NCBI GenBank assembly: GCA_016712675.1
Contig: JADJQR010000009.1
Location: 1-19,119 of the forward strand
Source: a bacterium
GTDB lineage: Bacteria; Krumholzibacteriota; Krumholzibacteriia; LZORAL124-64-63
Length of the DNA: 19,119 bases
Direction: 5' to 3'
Shown here: in pieces, positions 6,611 through 12,348 of the stretch
Layout of the letters: the number at the start of each line of letters is the position of its first letter
How positions within the stretch are numbered: position 1 is the first letter of the stretch
Program-made: the position numbers and the translations under genes
The notes under the pieces: generated by a model
The model's input: the letters and a program-made list of their open reading frames with translations, nothing else
What the model was told of the DNA's origin: nothing
Databases searched by the model: none

Positions 6611-7017
6611 TCTTCCGGTTCAAGGTGCGCGAGGACGGTTGCTGGGAGTGGCTTGGCCGCATCGACAAGGCGGGCTACGGCCGTAGCGGCGACACGGGCA
6701 ACCGCTTGGCACACCGGTCGGTGTGGGAAGCCATGCTGCAGCCCATCGCCGAGGGCATGACCCTCGACCACCTCTGCCGCAACCGGGCGTGCGTCAACCC
6801 GGCCCACATGGAAGAAGTGACGCACGCGGAGAACACGCGGCGCGCCTGGGCCGCACGGCGCGACGAGAACCTGTGCCCCAAAGGTCACCTGAAGGTAGGC
6901 GACAATCTCACGTCCACAGGAAGGTGCAGGGCCTGCTGTCGGCAGTACCAGCGCGAGTACATGCGCGGCTGGTACGAGCGCAAGAAGTTGGCACAGGCAG
7001 CGGGTGAATCAGCATGA
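6607..7017 (+). CDS. HNH endonuclease with C-terminal zinc finger
   Basis: A 136-residue protein of the phage HNH homing-nuclease type. The DNA-recognition part (CWEWLGRIDKAGYGR, AHRSVWEAM) leads into the catalytic core GMTLDHLCRNRACVNPAHMEEV with the usual LDHLC-N-CVNPAH signature. A further Cys-rich finger follows (LCPKGHLKVGDNL, GRCRACCRQ), common in this family, and a basic helical tail (YMRGWYERKKLAQ). It starts at ATG 6607 overlapping the previous stop and is coupled to the next gene (ATGA at 7014). Such freestanding nucleases cut DNA at specific sites and may be selfish elements. Its position directly after the Xis/Cro-like gene suggests insertion into an otherwise compact early operon. 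Confidence 0.85.
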   Translation: MIFRFKVREDGCWEWLGRIDKAGYGRSGDTGNRLAHRSVWEAMLQPIAEGMTLDHLCRNRACVNPAHMEEVTHAENTRRAWAARRDENLCPKGHLKVGDNLTSTGRCRACCRQYQREYMRGWYERKKLAQAAGESA

Positions 7018-7280
7018 CCTCCCCGCAGGCCATCGCGCAGATGGCGGCTGCGCTCGCGTTCATCGTGGAGCGTCACCGCCCCGACACCTTCGCCAACGGC
7101 CGCGACCAGTTCATCACCTGCCAGGCCTGCTCACAACTCGCCGGAATGCCGGTGATGTGGCCGTGCCCCGACCGGCAGGCGATCGGCGACCTGCTGCCCG
7201 ACCCCTCCAACCGCCTCCTGAAACCCCCGGCTGCATCCCTTCAGCCGGGTGGCGTCCCGTCCAGTTGGCCGGACGGTTGA
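7014..7280 (+). CDS. small early protein with Cys pair
   Basis: An 88-residue protein starting at ATG 7014 within an ATGA overlap. The N-terminus is helical (PQAIAQMAAALAFIVERHR) and is followed by FITCQACSQLAG and MWPCPDRQAI. C-x2-C plus a WPC motif is often seen in short unknown actinophage early proteins and may bind zinc. The C-terminal part (PPAASLQPGGVPSSW) is proline-rich and probably unstructured. No function can be assigned. Confidence 0.65.
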   Translation: MTSPQAIAQMAAALAFIVERHRPDTFANGRDQFITCQACSQLAGMPVMWPCPDRQAIGDLLPDPSNRLLKPPAASLQPGGVPSSWPDG

Positions 7281-7390
7281 TGCCGGCGGGCGGTGCCCGG
7301 CTCACGGCCTACCCCCCAGGCCCGAAGTCCACAGGGCGCCGCCCGCCACCAGACCAGACCATCCACACCGACGGGAGAGAGCAGACGACG

Positions 7391-7657
7391 ATGGGCGAGA
7401 CGATCTGGCCGGCCGAGTACCGGCGCAAAGTGACCGGCTGCAAGGCGATGCGGGTCAGCAGCGAGAACCTGGCCCAGGTCGCGGCCTTCTGCGGCGGGCA
7501 CACCTGGGCATCCAGTGTGGTGGTCCCGATCTGGACCGACGGCAAGCGCGGCGAGGACACCGCCCCGATCGGCTCCTGGGTGGTGCAGGTCGGGCTTGCG
7601 TTCCAGGTGTGGCCCCACGAACACTTCACCGCGCAGTGGCAGGCGGTGACCCCATGA
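7391..7657 (+). CDS. hypothetical early protein
   Basis: An 88-residue soluble protein. ATG 7391 is chosen because GGGAGAGAG lies just upstream (7373-7381) and the sequence before it (7281-7390) is proline- and arginine-rich and unlike a folded domain; the ATG at 7280 in the same frame (TGATG overlap) is the alternative. It contains VTGCKAMRVSSENLAQVAAFCGGHTW and a tryptophan-rich second half (IGSWVVQVGLAFQVWPHEHF) that looks beta-stranded. Similar short proteins occur in many actinophage early regions, but no role is known to me. The stop overlaps the next ATG (ATGA at 7654). Confidence 0.7.
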   Translation: MGETIWPAEYRRKVTGCKAMRVSSENLAQVAAFCGGHTWASSVVVPIWTDGKRGEDTAPIGSWVVQVGLAFQVWPHEHFTAQWQAVTP

Positions 7658-7815
7658 TCGCCATGCCGCACCTGATCTTCTTAACCGTTCTGTTCGTTGC
7701 CGGGCTGGTCGCCTGGGCGCTGGACTTCGGCCGCTACCCGACATCGGTGATCCTGCCCGGTGCGGTGGTCGCCGGGATCGGCGCTGGCCTGTTCCTGGGT
7801 GCGTGGGTCGCATGA
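7654..7815 (+). CDS. small two-helix membrane protein
   Basis: A 53-residue protein from ATG 7654 (ATGA overlap) consisting almost only of two hydrophobic helices: LIFLTVLFVAGLVAWAL and SVILPGAVVAGIGAGLFLGAW, joined by DFGRYPT. It is in the early operon, away from the lysis genes, and is one of three tiny membrane proteins within 650 bases. No family recognised. Its stop overlaps the ATG of the next gene at 7812. Confidence 0.65.
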   Translation: MIAMPHLIFLTVLFVAGLVAWALDFGRYPTSVILPGAVVAGIGAGLFLGAWVA

Positions 7816-8003
7816 GGCCGCCCTACGGTCACCGGCTGACCGACCAGACCGACGGACCGTTTCGGCTGTGCGAGTGCGGCATCGGCATCGCCACCGACAC
7901 GCGCGACGAGCTGAAGGTGTACCGGCGCCACCGCCTGCACCTCGAAGCCGTCGAGCACGTGTCCCGCGACCGTCACCCCGCCTTCGGGGGCAGCGATGTC
8001 TGA
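7812..8003 (+). CDS. small Cys/His protein
   Basis: A 63-residue protein. ATG 7812 is preferred over GTG 7803 because it gives the ATGA overlap used throughout this operon. It contains FRLCECGIGIATDTRDEL followed by RRHRLH and DRHPAF, a C-x-C and two-histidine pattern that may bind zinc as a single degenerate finger. No enzyme motif is seen. It overlaps the next gene by eight bases. Confidence 0.6.
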   Translation: MRPPYGHRLTDQTDGPFRLCECGIGIATDTRDELKVYRRHRLHLEAVEHVSRDRHPAFGGSDV

Positions 8004-8115
8004 ACTCGCCGACATGTTCGAGAAGGGGTTTTTCACCGTCGGGCTGATCACGGTCGTCACGGGGCTGATCGTGTGGGCGATCGACATCTACAGCAAATGG
8101 AGGAACGACCGATGA
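7996..8115 (+). CDS. 39-residue single-pass membrane protein
   Basis: A very short gene fitted between two others: ATG 7996 overlaps the previous stop (8001-8003) and its TGA at 8113-8115 overlaps the next ATG at 8112. The product has an acidic N-terminus (MSELADMFEKG), one membrane helix (FFTVGLITVVTGLIVWAIDIY) and a basic tail (SKWRNDR). The charge arrangement predicts the C-terminus in the cytoplasm. The tight overlaps at both ends and the clean helix argue that it is real despite its length. Confidence 0.6.
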   Translation: MSELADMFEKGFFTVGLITVVTGLIVWAIDIYSKWRNDR

Positions 8116-8294
8116 ACCAGACCCTGCTGAACGCACTGGGCATCCTGGCCATGATCGTGCTGGCCCCGATGGCCCTGGCCAGCCTGCTGCTGATCACCGC
8201 CTACAGCATCGGCGCGGTGCGGGTGTGGCGCGAGGACCGCAAGCTGCGCCGCGACTTCGAGCAGGTCGTGGCCGAGAAGCGGGTCAAGCGATGA
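8112..8294 (+). CDS. 60-residue single-pass membrane protein
   Basis: Starts at ATG 8112 in an ATGA overlap, with AGGAACGACCG upstream. One long hydrophobic stretch (ALGILAMIVLAPMALASLLLITAYSIGAV; given here in part as LLNALGILAMIVLAPMALA) is followed by a charged cytoplasmic helix (VWREDRKLRRDFEQVVAEKR). Third of three small early membrane proteins in a row. It may anchor a partner to the membrane through the basic helix; this is speculation. The TGA overlaps the ATG of the zinc-finger gene at 8291. Confidence 0.65.
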   Translation: MNQTLLNALGILAMIVLAPMALASLLLITAYSIGAVRVWREDRKLRRDFEQVVAEKRVKR

Positions 8295-8854
8295 GTTGCC
8301 ACATCGAAGGATGCGACAACCAAGCCCGCGGGCACGGGCTGTGCTCTACCCACTGGCTGCGCTGGCGCAAGTGGGAGGATCCCTACTGGGTCGAGCCGAA
8401 GAAGGGCGTCAGGCCGCACAACTTCAGGCAGGCGACATGCTCCATCGACGGCTGCGACGCCTCGCATCACGCGCACGGATTCTGCTCGGCGCACGCCTCG
8501 GCGTTCAGGAAGTACGGCGACCCGCTGGCAGTGGGCACACCAGGGCGTAAGCGCCTGGATCAACTCACCTGGGCAGGCGCGCACAAGCGCGTCCAGTACG
8601 ACCGCGGCCGCGCCAGTGAGCACGACTGCATCGACTGCGGGCAGTGCGCCGAGGAGTGGTCATGTCGCCACGACATCCCCGAAGACAGCCGTCAGCAGGG
8701 ATGGAGCAGGCCCAACCGTAACGGCGTGCGCTCCTGGCAGACGTGGTCCACGGATGTCTGGGACTACGACCCGCGCTGCCGCAAGTGCCACCGCCGCTAT
8801 GACGCCTCATGGCTGACCCGCAGCCGCGGCGAGCTCGGGAGGTTCAGTGCCTAA
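8291..8854 (+). CDS. zinc-finger protein with two HGxCxxH repeats and HNH-like C-terminus
   Basis: A 187-residue Cys/His-rich protein. Two related fingers open it: CHIEGCDNQARGHGLCSTHW ending in RKWEDP, and CSIDGCDASHHAHGFCSAHA ending in RKYGDP. The same finger occurs once in the small gene at 9179. The C-terminal part has C-IDCG-C, WSCRHDIP, a tryptophan-rich stretch and CRKCHRRYD, which resembles the metal-binding scaffold of phage HNH or endonuclease VII-like enzymes, though no complete catalytic motif is clear. Starts at ATG 8291 in an ATGA overlap; its 3' end overlaps the GTG of the next gene by eight bases. Nucleic acid binding is likely, enzymatic activity uncertain. Confidence 0.65.
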   Translation: MSCHIEGCDNQARGHGLCSTHWLRWRKWEDPYWVEPKKGVRPHNFRQATCSIDGCDASHHAHGFCSAHASAFRKYGDPLAVGTPGRKRLDQLTWAGAHKRVQYDRGRASEHDCIDCGQCAEEWSCRHDIPEDSRQQGWSRPNRNGVRSWQTWSTDVWDYDPRCRKCHRRYDASWLTRSRGELGRFSA

Positions 8855-9182
8855 CCCCGCCAAGAGCAAGGGCGACGCCGCCGAGCGTGAGGTCGCCTCG
8901 CTGCTGTCGGATCTACTCGGCTTCACCGTGCGCCGGAAACTCGGTGCGGGGCGCGCCGATGACTGCGGCGACCTCGACGGCATCCCCGACACCGTCGTGC
9001 AGGTGGTCAACTACCGAGATCTATTCCGCGCCATGCGTATCAAGCCCCCGGCCTCGGAGCGTCAACAGGAGAACGCCGGCGCCACCTTCGGGGTGACCGC
9101 TGTGCGCATGGTCGGCGGCCGCTGGCTGTTCGTGATGACCCCCGACCAGTACGCCACCTACGTCAGGGAGTCCCTGCGATGA
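8847..9182 (+). CDS. PD-(D/E)XK nuclease-like protein (Holliday resolvase type), possibly inactive
   Basis: A 111-residue protein from GTG 8847. The opening (KSKGDAAEREVASLLSDLLGF) is the typical N-terminal helix with the conserved Glu of resolvase-like PD-(D/E)XK nucleases. GDLDGIPDTVVQVVN then matches the D...(E/Q)xK core found in small phage nucleases of the form G-D-L-x-G-I-P-x-x-V-x-Q-V-K-N. Here the lysine position is valine (QVVN), so a catalytic residue appears lost. The remainder (GATFGVTAVRMVGGRWLFVM) fits the closing beta-alpha elements. Expected role if active: cleavage of branched or double-stranded DNA in replication or recombination. The lysine change may mean a DNA-binding but inactive protein, or a migrated lysine elsewhere. 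Confidence 0.6.
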   Translation: MPNPAKSKGDAAEREVASLLSDLLGFTVRRKLGAGRADDCGDLDGIPDTVVQVVNYRDLFRAMRIKPPASERQQENAGATFGVTAVRMVGGRWLFVMTPDQYATYVRESLR

Positions 9183-9328
9183 GCCGCTGCGCCGCCCCCG
9201 ACTGCACCAGGCCCGCCAGAGCCCGCGGGTACTGCGATACCCACTACCGGCGCGTGCGCAAGTGGGGAGACCCCACCATCGTGCTCAAGCCGTGGGGCAC
9301 GGACGACCGGCTGGAGGTCAGCCGATGA
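9179..9328 (+). CDS. 49-residue single zinc-finger protein
   Basis: A tiny gene beginning at ATG 9179 (ATGA overlap) and ending at TGA 9326-9328, which overlaps the next ATG at 9325. The product is essentially one finger, CAAPDCTRPARARGYCDTHY followed by RVRKWGDP. It matches the two fingers of the gene at 8291, so it is probably a duplicated or domain-sized relative. The two overlapping ends and the conserved motif support a real gene. Likely a nucleic-acid-binding accessory; target unknown. Confidence 0.65.
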   Translation: MSRCAAPDCTRPARARGYCDTHYRRVRKWGDPTIVLKPWGTDDRLEVSR

Positions 9329-10020
9329 GCACCATCTGTCGCGACTGCGAGGCGATCGTGGTCGCAGGCGACGACGTGCCGGCCAACCTTGTGAAGATCG
9401 CCATGGCCAATCATAAGCGGTTCTGCAAGCCGGGCCGCCATGAAATCTGCGACATCTGCGATGACGTCGACTCCCTCACCTCCTTGGGCGAGACGAACAT
9501 CCACGCGGTGCTGACCCGCCTGACCGGGTTCCGCAGTCCGACCCCTGGAGCGCTCGCCCAGCACCTGACCCGCCACAACCGGCACGACCTGACCGCGCGT
9601 CTGCCAGGCCTGCACGCCGCTAAGCCCATCGCAACACCATCAACACAACCGGAGAAGAAGATGACCCTGCAGTCCGTACCCGAGGGGCGCCCTGCCACCG
9701 CCTCACTGATCGACCATGACGACAAGCGCATTGCCCGTGCGGCGCAGAAGGTGATGGCCGCCGAGGCCGCACTGGATGCCGCCTGGGAGGCGAACGCCGA
9801 GAAGGCCGCGCTGCGGGCCAAGCGCGACAGGCTCAAGAAGCAACTGGCCGAGATCGAGGCGCAGATCAAGGGCACCGCCCCGGCGCCCGCGCCCGGCGTC
9901 GACCTGAACAAGGTCCGCGCCTGGGCCGCCGAGCAGGGCTACGAGGTGGCCGCATCGGGGCGGATCCCCAAGGCGATCATGGCCGACTACCTCGACGCCA
10001 CCAGCGGCGGTGCGGCATGA
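9325..10020 (+). CDS. Lsr2-type DNA-binding domain protein with N-terminal zinc-binding region
   Basis: A 231-residue protein in two parts. Residues 1-112 are Cys/His-rich (STICRDCEAI, HKRFCKPGRHEICDICDD, HLTRHNRH) and may bind zinc. From Met113 (base 9661) the protein has a charged coiled coil (EKAALRAKRDRLKKQLAEIE) and a C-terminal Lsr2 domain: VRAWAAEQGYEVAASGRIPK, including the R-G/S-GRIP hook that inserts in the AT-rich minor groove. Lsr2 is the H-NS-like silencer of actinobacteria. Met113 has a strong GGAG site at 9651, so a separate product of 119 residues, close to the usual Lsr2 length of about 112, is likely made. The frame could instead be an artefactual fusion of two adjacent genes. 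Role: regulation of phage or host transcription. Confidence 0.75.
   Translation: MSTICRDCEAIVVAGDDVPANLVKIAMANHKRFCKPGRHEICDICDDVDSLTSLGETNIHAVLTRLTGFRSPTPGALAQHLTRHNRHDLTARLPGLHAAKPIATPSTQPEKKMTLQSVPEGRPATASLIDHDDKRIARAAQKVMAAEAALDAAWEANAEKAALRAKRDRLKKQLAEIEAQIKGTAPAPAPGVDLNKVRAWAAEQGYEVAASGRIPKAIMADYLDATSGGAA
9651..9663 (+). promoter_or_regulatory. internal ribosome binding site and in-frame start of the Lsr2-like gene
   Basis: GGAGAAGAAG followed directly by ATG 9661 gives ideal spacing. The A/C-rich sequence before it (from about 9631) resembles an intergenic leader; the very similar leader AAGGAGAAAAACAGC precedes ATG 14144. Confidence 0.6.
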
Positions 10021-10361
10021 GCGCCAACGTGGAGCAGGCCGCCAAGGAGCTGCTGCGCCTACAGGCCGAACTCGAAGCCCTCGAGGCCAGGATCAAGGAG
10101 CAGAAGGCGATCCTGATCGACGCCGTGGAGGTCGGCGGCACCGTCGAGATCGACGGGGCGCCGATGTTCCGGGTGGCCCAGAAGAAGGACTTCCGCCTGG
10201 ACCTGGCAGAGCAGGTGCTGCCGGCCGAGGTGATCACCGCGGCCACGGTCACCGTGGAACAGGTCGACAAGGCGAAGGTGAAGGCCTACGCCGAGGCGCT
10301 CGGGCTGCTGGACTCCTGCCTGAAGGTGTCCGAACCGTTCGTGACCGCGGTACGCCGATGA
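10017..10361 (+). CDS. coiled-coil early protein
   Basis: A 114-residue protein starting at ATG 10017 (ATGA overlap with the Lsr2-like gene). The first 35 residues form a clear coiled coil (AAKELLRLQAELEALEARIK). The middle has GGTVEIDGAPMFRVAQKKDFRLDLAEQVLP and the end KVKAYAEALGLLDSCLKVSE; the centre looks like a small alpha/beta module. Similar lengths and patterns occur in actinophage early operons without known function. Being next to an Lsr2-domain protein, it might be a partner, but there is no direct evidence. Confidence 0.7.
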   Translation: MSANVEQAAKELLRLQAELEALEARIKEQKAILIDAVEVGGTVEIDGAPMFRVAQKKDFRLDLAEQVLPAEVITAATVTVEQVDKAKVKAYAEALGLLDSCLKVSEPFVTAVRR

Positions 10362-10495
10362 TCGACCACGACCTCAACTGCGCCAGCCACGGACCTGATG
10401 GCGCGATGTGCCAGAAGATCCGCGGGCACAAAGGCAACCACGGCGGGATGGACGCCCGCGGCACCTGGCGTGACTGGCTCGGCGGTGACGCATGA
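10358..10495 (+). CDS. 45-residue Cys/His protein
   Basis: ATG 10358 overlaps the previous stop and TGA 10493-10495 overlaps the next ATG at 10492. The sequence IDHDLNCASHGPDGAMCQKI followed by RGHKGNHGG has a C-x2-H...C...H-x3-H spacing that could hold one metal. It ends WRDWLGGDA. It is too short for the usual gene callers, but its overlaps on both sides and coherent motif support it. Confidence 0.6.
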   Translation: MIDHDLNCASHGPDGAMCQKIRGHKGNHGGMDARGTWRDWLGGDA

Positions 10496-11166
10496 GCGAG
10501 CAGACCCTCTTCTTCAAGGCGACCCGCCCGGACGGAACCGACTTCTACACCGGCACCGTTGACTACGCCGCCGCGTTGGCGTCGGGGGTTCCTGTGGAGG
10601 CGTCGCCGGGCCCGCCCGGTGGCTTCCCCGGCCCAGGCTGGCTGCACCTGGCCACGGTCCCCACCGCGTGCGTCGGGATGTCGTGGCCGTGCCGATTGTT
10701 CGAGGTGGAGCCGGTGGGAGACGTTCACCACGACGAAGACCATCCGCACAAGGTCGGCTGCCGTGAGGTCAGGGTGCGCCGGGAACTTCCGGCACATGAG
10801 GCGTTCGGCCCGGAGGGTGAATCCGTGGTGGCGCTGATTGAGCGAGCCCGTCGGCTGACCTTACGCGAGGTGGTGCGCTTGAACGCGGCGTGGGACGCGG
10901 CGTGGGGCGCGGTGGGGGACGCGGAGTGGGGCGCGGCGAGGGGCGCGGCGGGGGACGCGGCGTGGGACGCGGCGTGGGACGCGGTGGGGGACGCGGCGTG
11001 GGACGCGGTGGGGGACGCGGAGTGGGGCGCGGCGAGGGGCGCGGTGGGGGCGCTGGTCATTCGTGACCTGATCTCCGCCGAGCACTACACCGCCCTCACC
11101 GGCCCGTGGCGTCAGGTGATCGGCCCGGTACACCCCGACGATGACGACTGGAGCGGTGACGCGTGA
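10492..11166 (+). CDS. protein with Trp/Ala tetrapeptide repeat helix
   Basis: A 224-residue protein starting at ATG 10492. The N-terminal ~125 residues contain TRPDGTDFYTGTVDYAAAL, a proline/glycine-rich turn and GWLHLATVPTACVG with PCRLFEVEPVGDV; this looks like a small beta-rich domain known from actinophage hypotheticals. Residues ~131-186 are 14 tandem tetrapeptides of the form [D/G]-A-[A/V/E]-[W/G/R], such as DAAW, GAVG, DAEW and GAAR. These would form one long alanine-rich helix with tryptophans spaced by four. A short domain closes the protein (VIRDLISAEHYTALTG, HPDDDDW). The repeat number is probably variable between relatives. Function unknown; the stop overlaps the GTG of the next gene. 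Confidence 0.7.
   Translation: MSEQTLFFKATRPDGTDFYTGTVDYAAALASGVPVEASPGPPGGFPGPGWLHLATVPTACVGMSWPCRLFEVEPVGDVHHDEDHPHKVGCREVRVRRELPAHEAFGPEGESVVALIERARRLTLREVVRLNAAWDAAWGAVGDAEWGAARGAAGDAAWDAAWDAVGDAAWDAVGDAEWGAARGAVGALVIRDLISAEHYTALTGPWRQVIGPVHPDDDDWSGDA
10882..11049 (+). repeat. 14 tandem 12-bp coding repeats
   Basis: Fourteen 12-base units with a GGCGYGG-type core, all in frame, encode NAAW DAAW GAVG DAEW and so on. A higher-order copy exists: units 3-6 and 11-14 (96 bases apart) are nearly the same order, so segmental slippage or unequal exchange built the array. Confidence 0.85.
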
Positions 11167-11378
11167 CCGGCCTATGGCGGCACCGCGATCGCATCGAAGT
11201 GAACGAGGACACCACCGTCGATGAGGTCGTCATCGACGGATGGCTGCACGTCGAAGAAATGGATCGCCACCACGGCAACGGTCGGCGCTTCTGGTGGGTG
11301 CGCCTGGGGGAACGAGAGTTCGACATCGAATCGACACGCAACGGCTACGTCATCCACCCCAGACCGGAGGGCTTCTGA
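11163..11378 (+). CDS. hypothetical early protein
   Basis: A 71-residue protein from GTG 11163 (GTGA overlap). It is acidic with several tryptophans: RHRDRIEVNEDTTVDEVVID, GWLHVEEMDRHHGNGRRFWW, VRLGEREFDIES. The pattern suggests a small beta barrel or sheet domain. It is coupled to the next gene by TGATG at 11376-11380. No family recognised. Confidence 0.65.
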   Translation: MTGLWRHRDRIEVNEDTTVDEVVIDGWLHVEEMDRHHGNGRRFWWVRLGEREFDIESTRNGYVIHPRPEGF

Positions 11379-11749
11379 TGAGTGAGCAATGGATGGGGCT
11401 GCACAACCCCGAACGGCACCGCCCTGGAGTAGGTGCGTGCTCAGTGTGCGAAACCCTTTGCTGGGGGCCTCAGCCGTGCTGGTGCTGCCTCGCCGCCGAG
11501 GTCGAGGCGCTGCGGGCACAGGTGCAGGCCGATGAGGAAGCGGAGCGAAGTCTGCGCGAGCGGTACAACGATCTGCTGGTGGATCACGGGAAGTTGACGG
11601 CCCAGGTACAGGCGCTGCGCGCGCAGGTGCAGCGGGTGCGGGAGGCTATCACGCCTGGCGAGGACGAGGCCTGCGATTGCGGAAAGTGCATCGTCCTGAT
11701 CGACACCCAAGACATCCTCCGCGCCCTGGACGGTGACACCGATGCCTAG
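11378..11749 (+). CDS. Cys-rich coiled-coil protein, tandem paralogue 1
   Basis: A 123-residue protein starting at ATG 11378. It opens with MGLHNPERHRPGVGACSVCE, has a Cys-rich WGPQPCWCCLAAEVEALRAQ junction, a long coiled coil (VEALRAQVQADEEAERSLRER, then GKLTAQVQALRAQVQRVREA), and a C-terminal CDCGKCIVLIDTQDILRALD ending in GDTDA and TAG. The next gene (11820) shares the start (GLHNPERH), the CCLAAEVE-LRAQVQ junction and the LDGDTDA end, so the two are tandem duplicates; this copy has the longer coiled coil. After TAG the same frame continues as plausible coding sequence to 11827 (see findings). Confidence 0.7.
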   Translation: MSEQWMGLHNPERHRPGVGACSVCETLCWGPQPCWCCLAAEVEALRAQVQADEEAERSLRERYNDLLVDHGKLTAQVQALRAQVQRVREAITPGEDEACDCGKCIVLIDTQDILRALDGDTDA

Positions 11750-11752
11750 GCC
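11725..11752. repeat. 28-bp direct repeat, copy 1
   Basis: Identical to 12104-12131. It spans the LDGDTDA end of each paralogue, the TAG stop and the overlapping ATGCCTAGGCC start. It marks the boundary of the tandem duplication. Confidence 0.85.
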
Positions 11753-11819
11753 CCCGTCGAGGAATGCCGCGAAGCCGACGAGATCCGCCGGCGCATCGCC
11801 AACCTGGAAGGACGAACCG

Positions 11820-12128
11820 ATGACTGACACGACGACACAGTGGCGCGGACTCCACAACCCCGAACGGCACGACGAGATGCCGCTGGGCATCTATGGGTGC
11901 TGGCATTGCGCCCGAAACGGCGACCCGCACGAGGACTGCACACCTGATTGGCCGTGCTACTGCTGCCTCGCCGCCGAGGTGGAGGTTCTGCGGGCGCAGG
12001 TGCAGCGGGTGCGGGAGGTCAAGCCACGCGAGAAGGCAGTATACCGCGATGAGGGCGAATGGGATGACGGGTGGAACGCCTGCCTGGATACTGTCCTTGC
12101 AGTCCTGGACGGTGACACCGATGCCTAG
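11820..12128 (+). CDS. Cys-rich coiled-coil protein, tandem paralogue 2
   Basis: A 102-residue protein. ATG 11820 (MTDTTTQWRGLHNPERHDEM) is preferred because GGAAGGACGA lies upstream and homology with paralogue 1 begins at GLHNPERH; the in-frame ATG 11742 would add an arginine/proline-rich segment that is the shadow of another frame. It has GCWHCARNGDPHEDC, WPCYCCLAAEVEVLRAQVQR and an end DGWNACLDTVLAVLDGDTDA. The coiled coil is shorter than in the first copy. The stop overlaps the start of the next gene (ATGCCTAG, 12121-12128). Confidence 0.7.
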   Translation: MTDTTTQWRGLHNPERHDEMPLGIYGCWHCARNGDPHEDCTPDWPCYCCLAAEVEVLRAQVQRVREVKPREKAVYRDEGEWDDGWNACLDTVLAVLDGDTDA

Positions 12129-12131
12129 GCC
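12104..12131. repeat. 28-bp direct repeat, copy 2
   Basis: Second copy of the repeat at 11725-11752, 379 bases downstream. Here ATG 12121 is a real gene start, while the equivalent ATG 11742 in copy 1 leads only into a remnant. Confidence 0.85.
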
Positions 12132-12348
12132 ATGCGCGTGCGGCGCCGTCGCCAACCTCGACGCCGTCATCGGCGACACCGAGAAGTGGGAACACCACCA
12201 CGACCACTGCGACGTCTGCGGCATGCAGTGGTCGACGCCCAATCGTGGTGTGTGGCCGCCGGTCATCATCCACACCTGCGACCTGCCCAAAGACCACGAC
12301 GGCAACCAGCACCACTGCCCCTGCCCCACCTGCGAGGCCCGCCGATGA
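12121..12348 (+). CDS. 75-residue zinc-finger-like protein
   Basis: Begins at ATG 12121, eight bases inside the previous gene. It has three Cys/His groups: MPRPCACGAV, HHHDHCDVCGMQW and HTCDLPKDHDGNQHHCPCPTC. This is enough for two or three zinc sites in a very small protein. Its TGA overlaps the ATG of the exonuclease gene (ATGA, 12345-12348), so it is translated together with the exonuclease and could be an accessory to it, although that is inference from position only. Confidence 0.65.
   Translation: MPRPCACGAVANLDAVIGDTEKWEHHHDHCDVCGMQWSTPNRGVWPPVIIHTCDLPKDHDGNQHHCPCPTCEARR

Noticed and set aside
7280-7390. Extended N-terminus of the gene at 7391 from ATG 7280
   Set aside because: The extra residues are Pro/Arg-rich and unlike a folded domain, and a good ribosome site lies just before 7391. 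It remains possible because of the TGATG overlap.
10882-11049. Tandem repeat array as a CRISPR or non-coding minisatellite
   Set aside because: The units are 12 bp without spacers and keep frame in a coding gene, so it is a coding tandem repeat.
11742-11819. Start of paralogue 2 at ATG 11742
   Set aside because: The segment reads as low-complexity Arg/Pro/Ser in this frame, while another frame gives a coiled-coil remnant; similarity to paralogue 1 starts after 11820.
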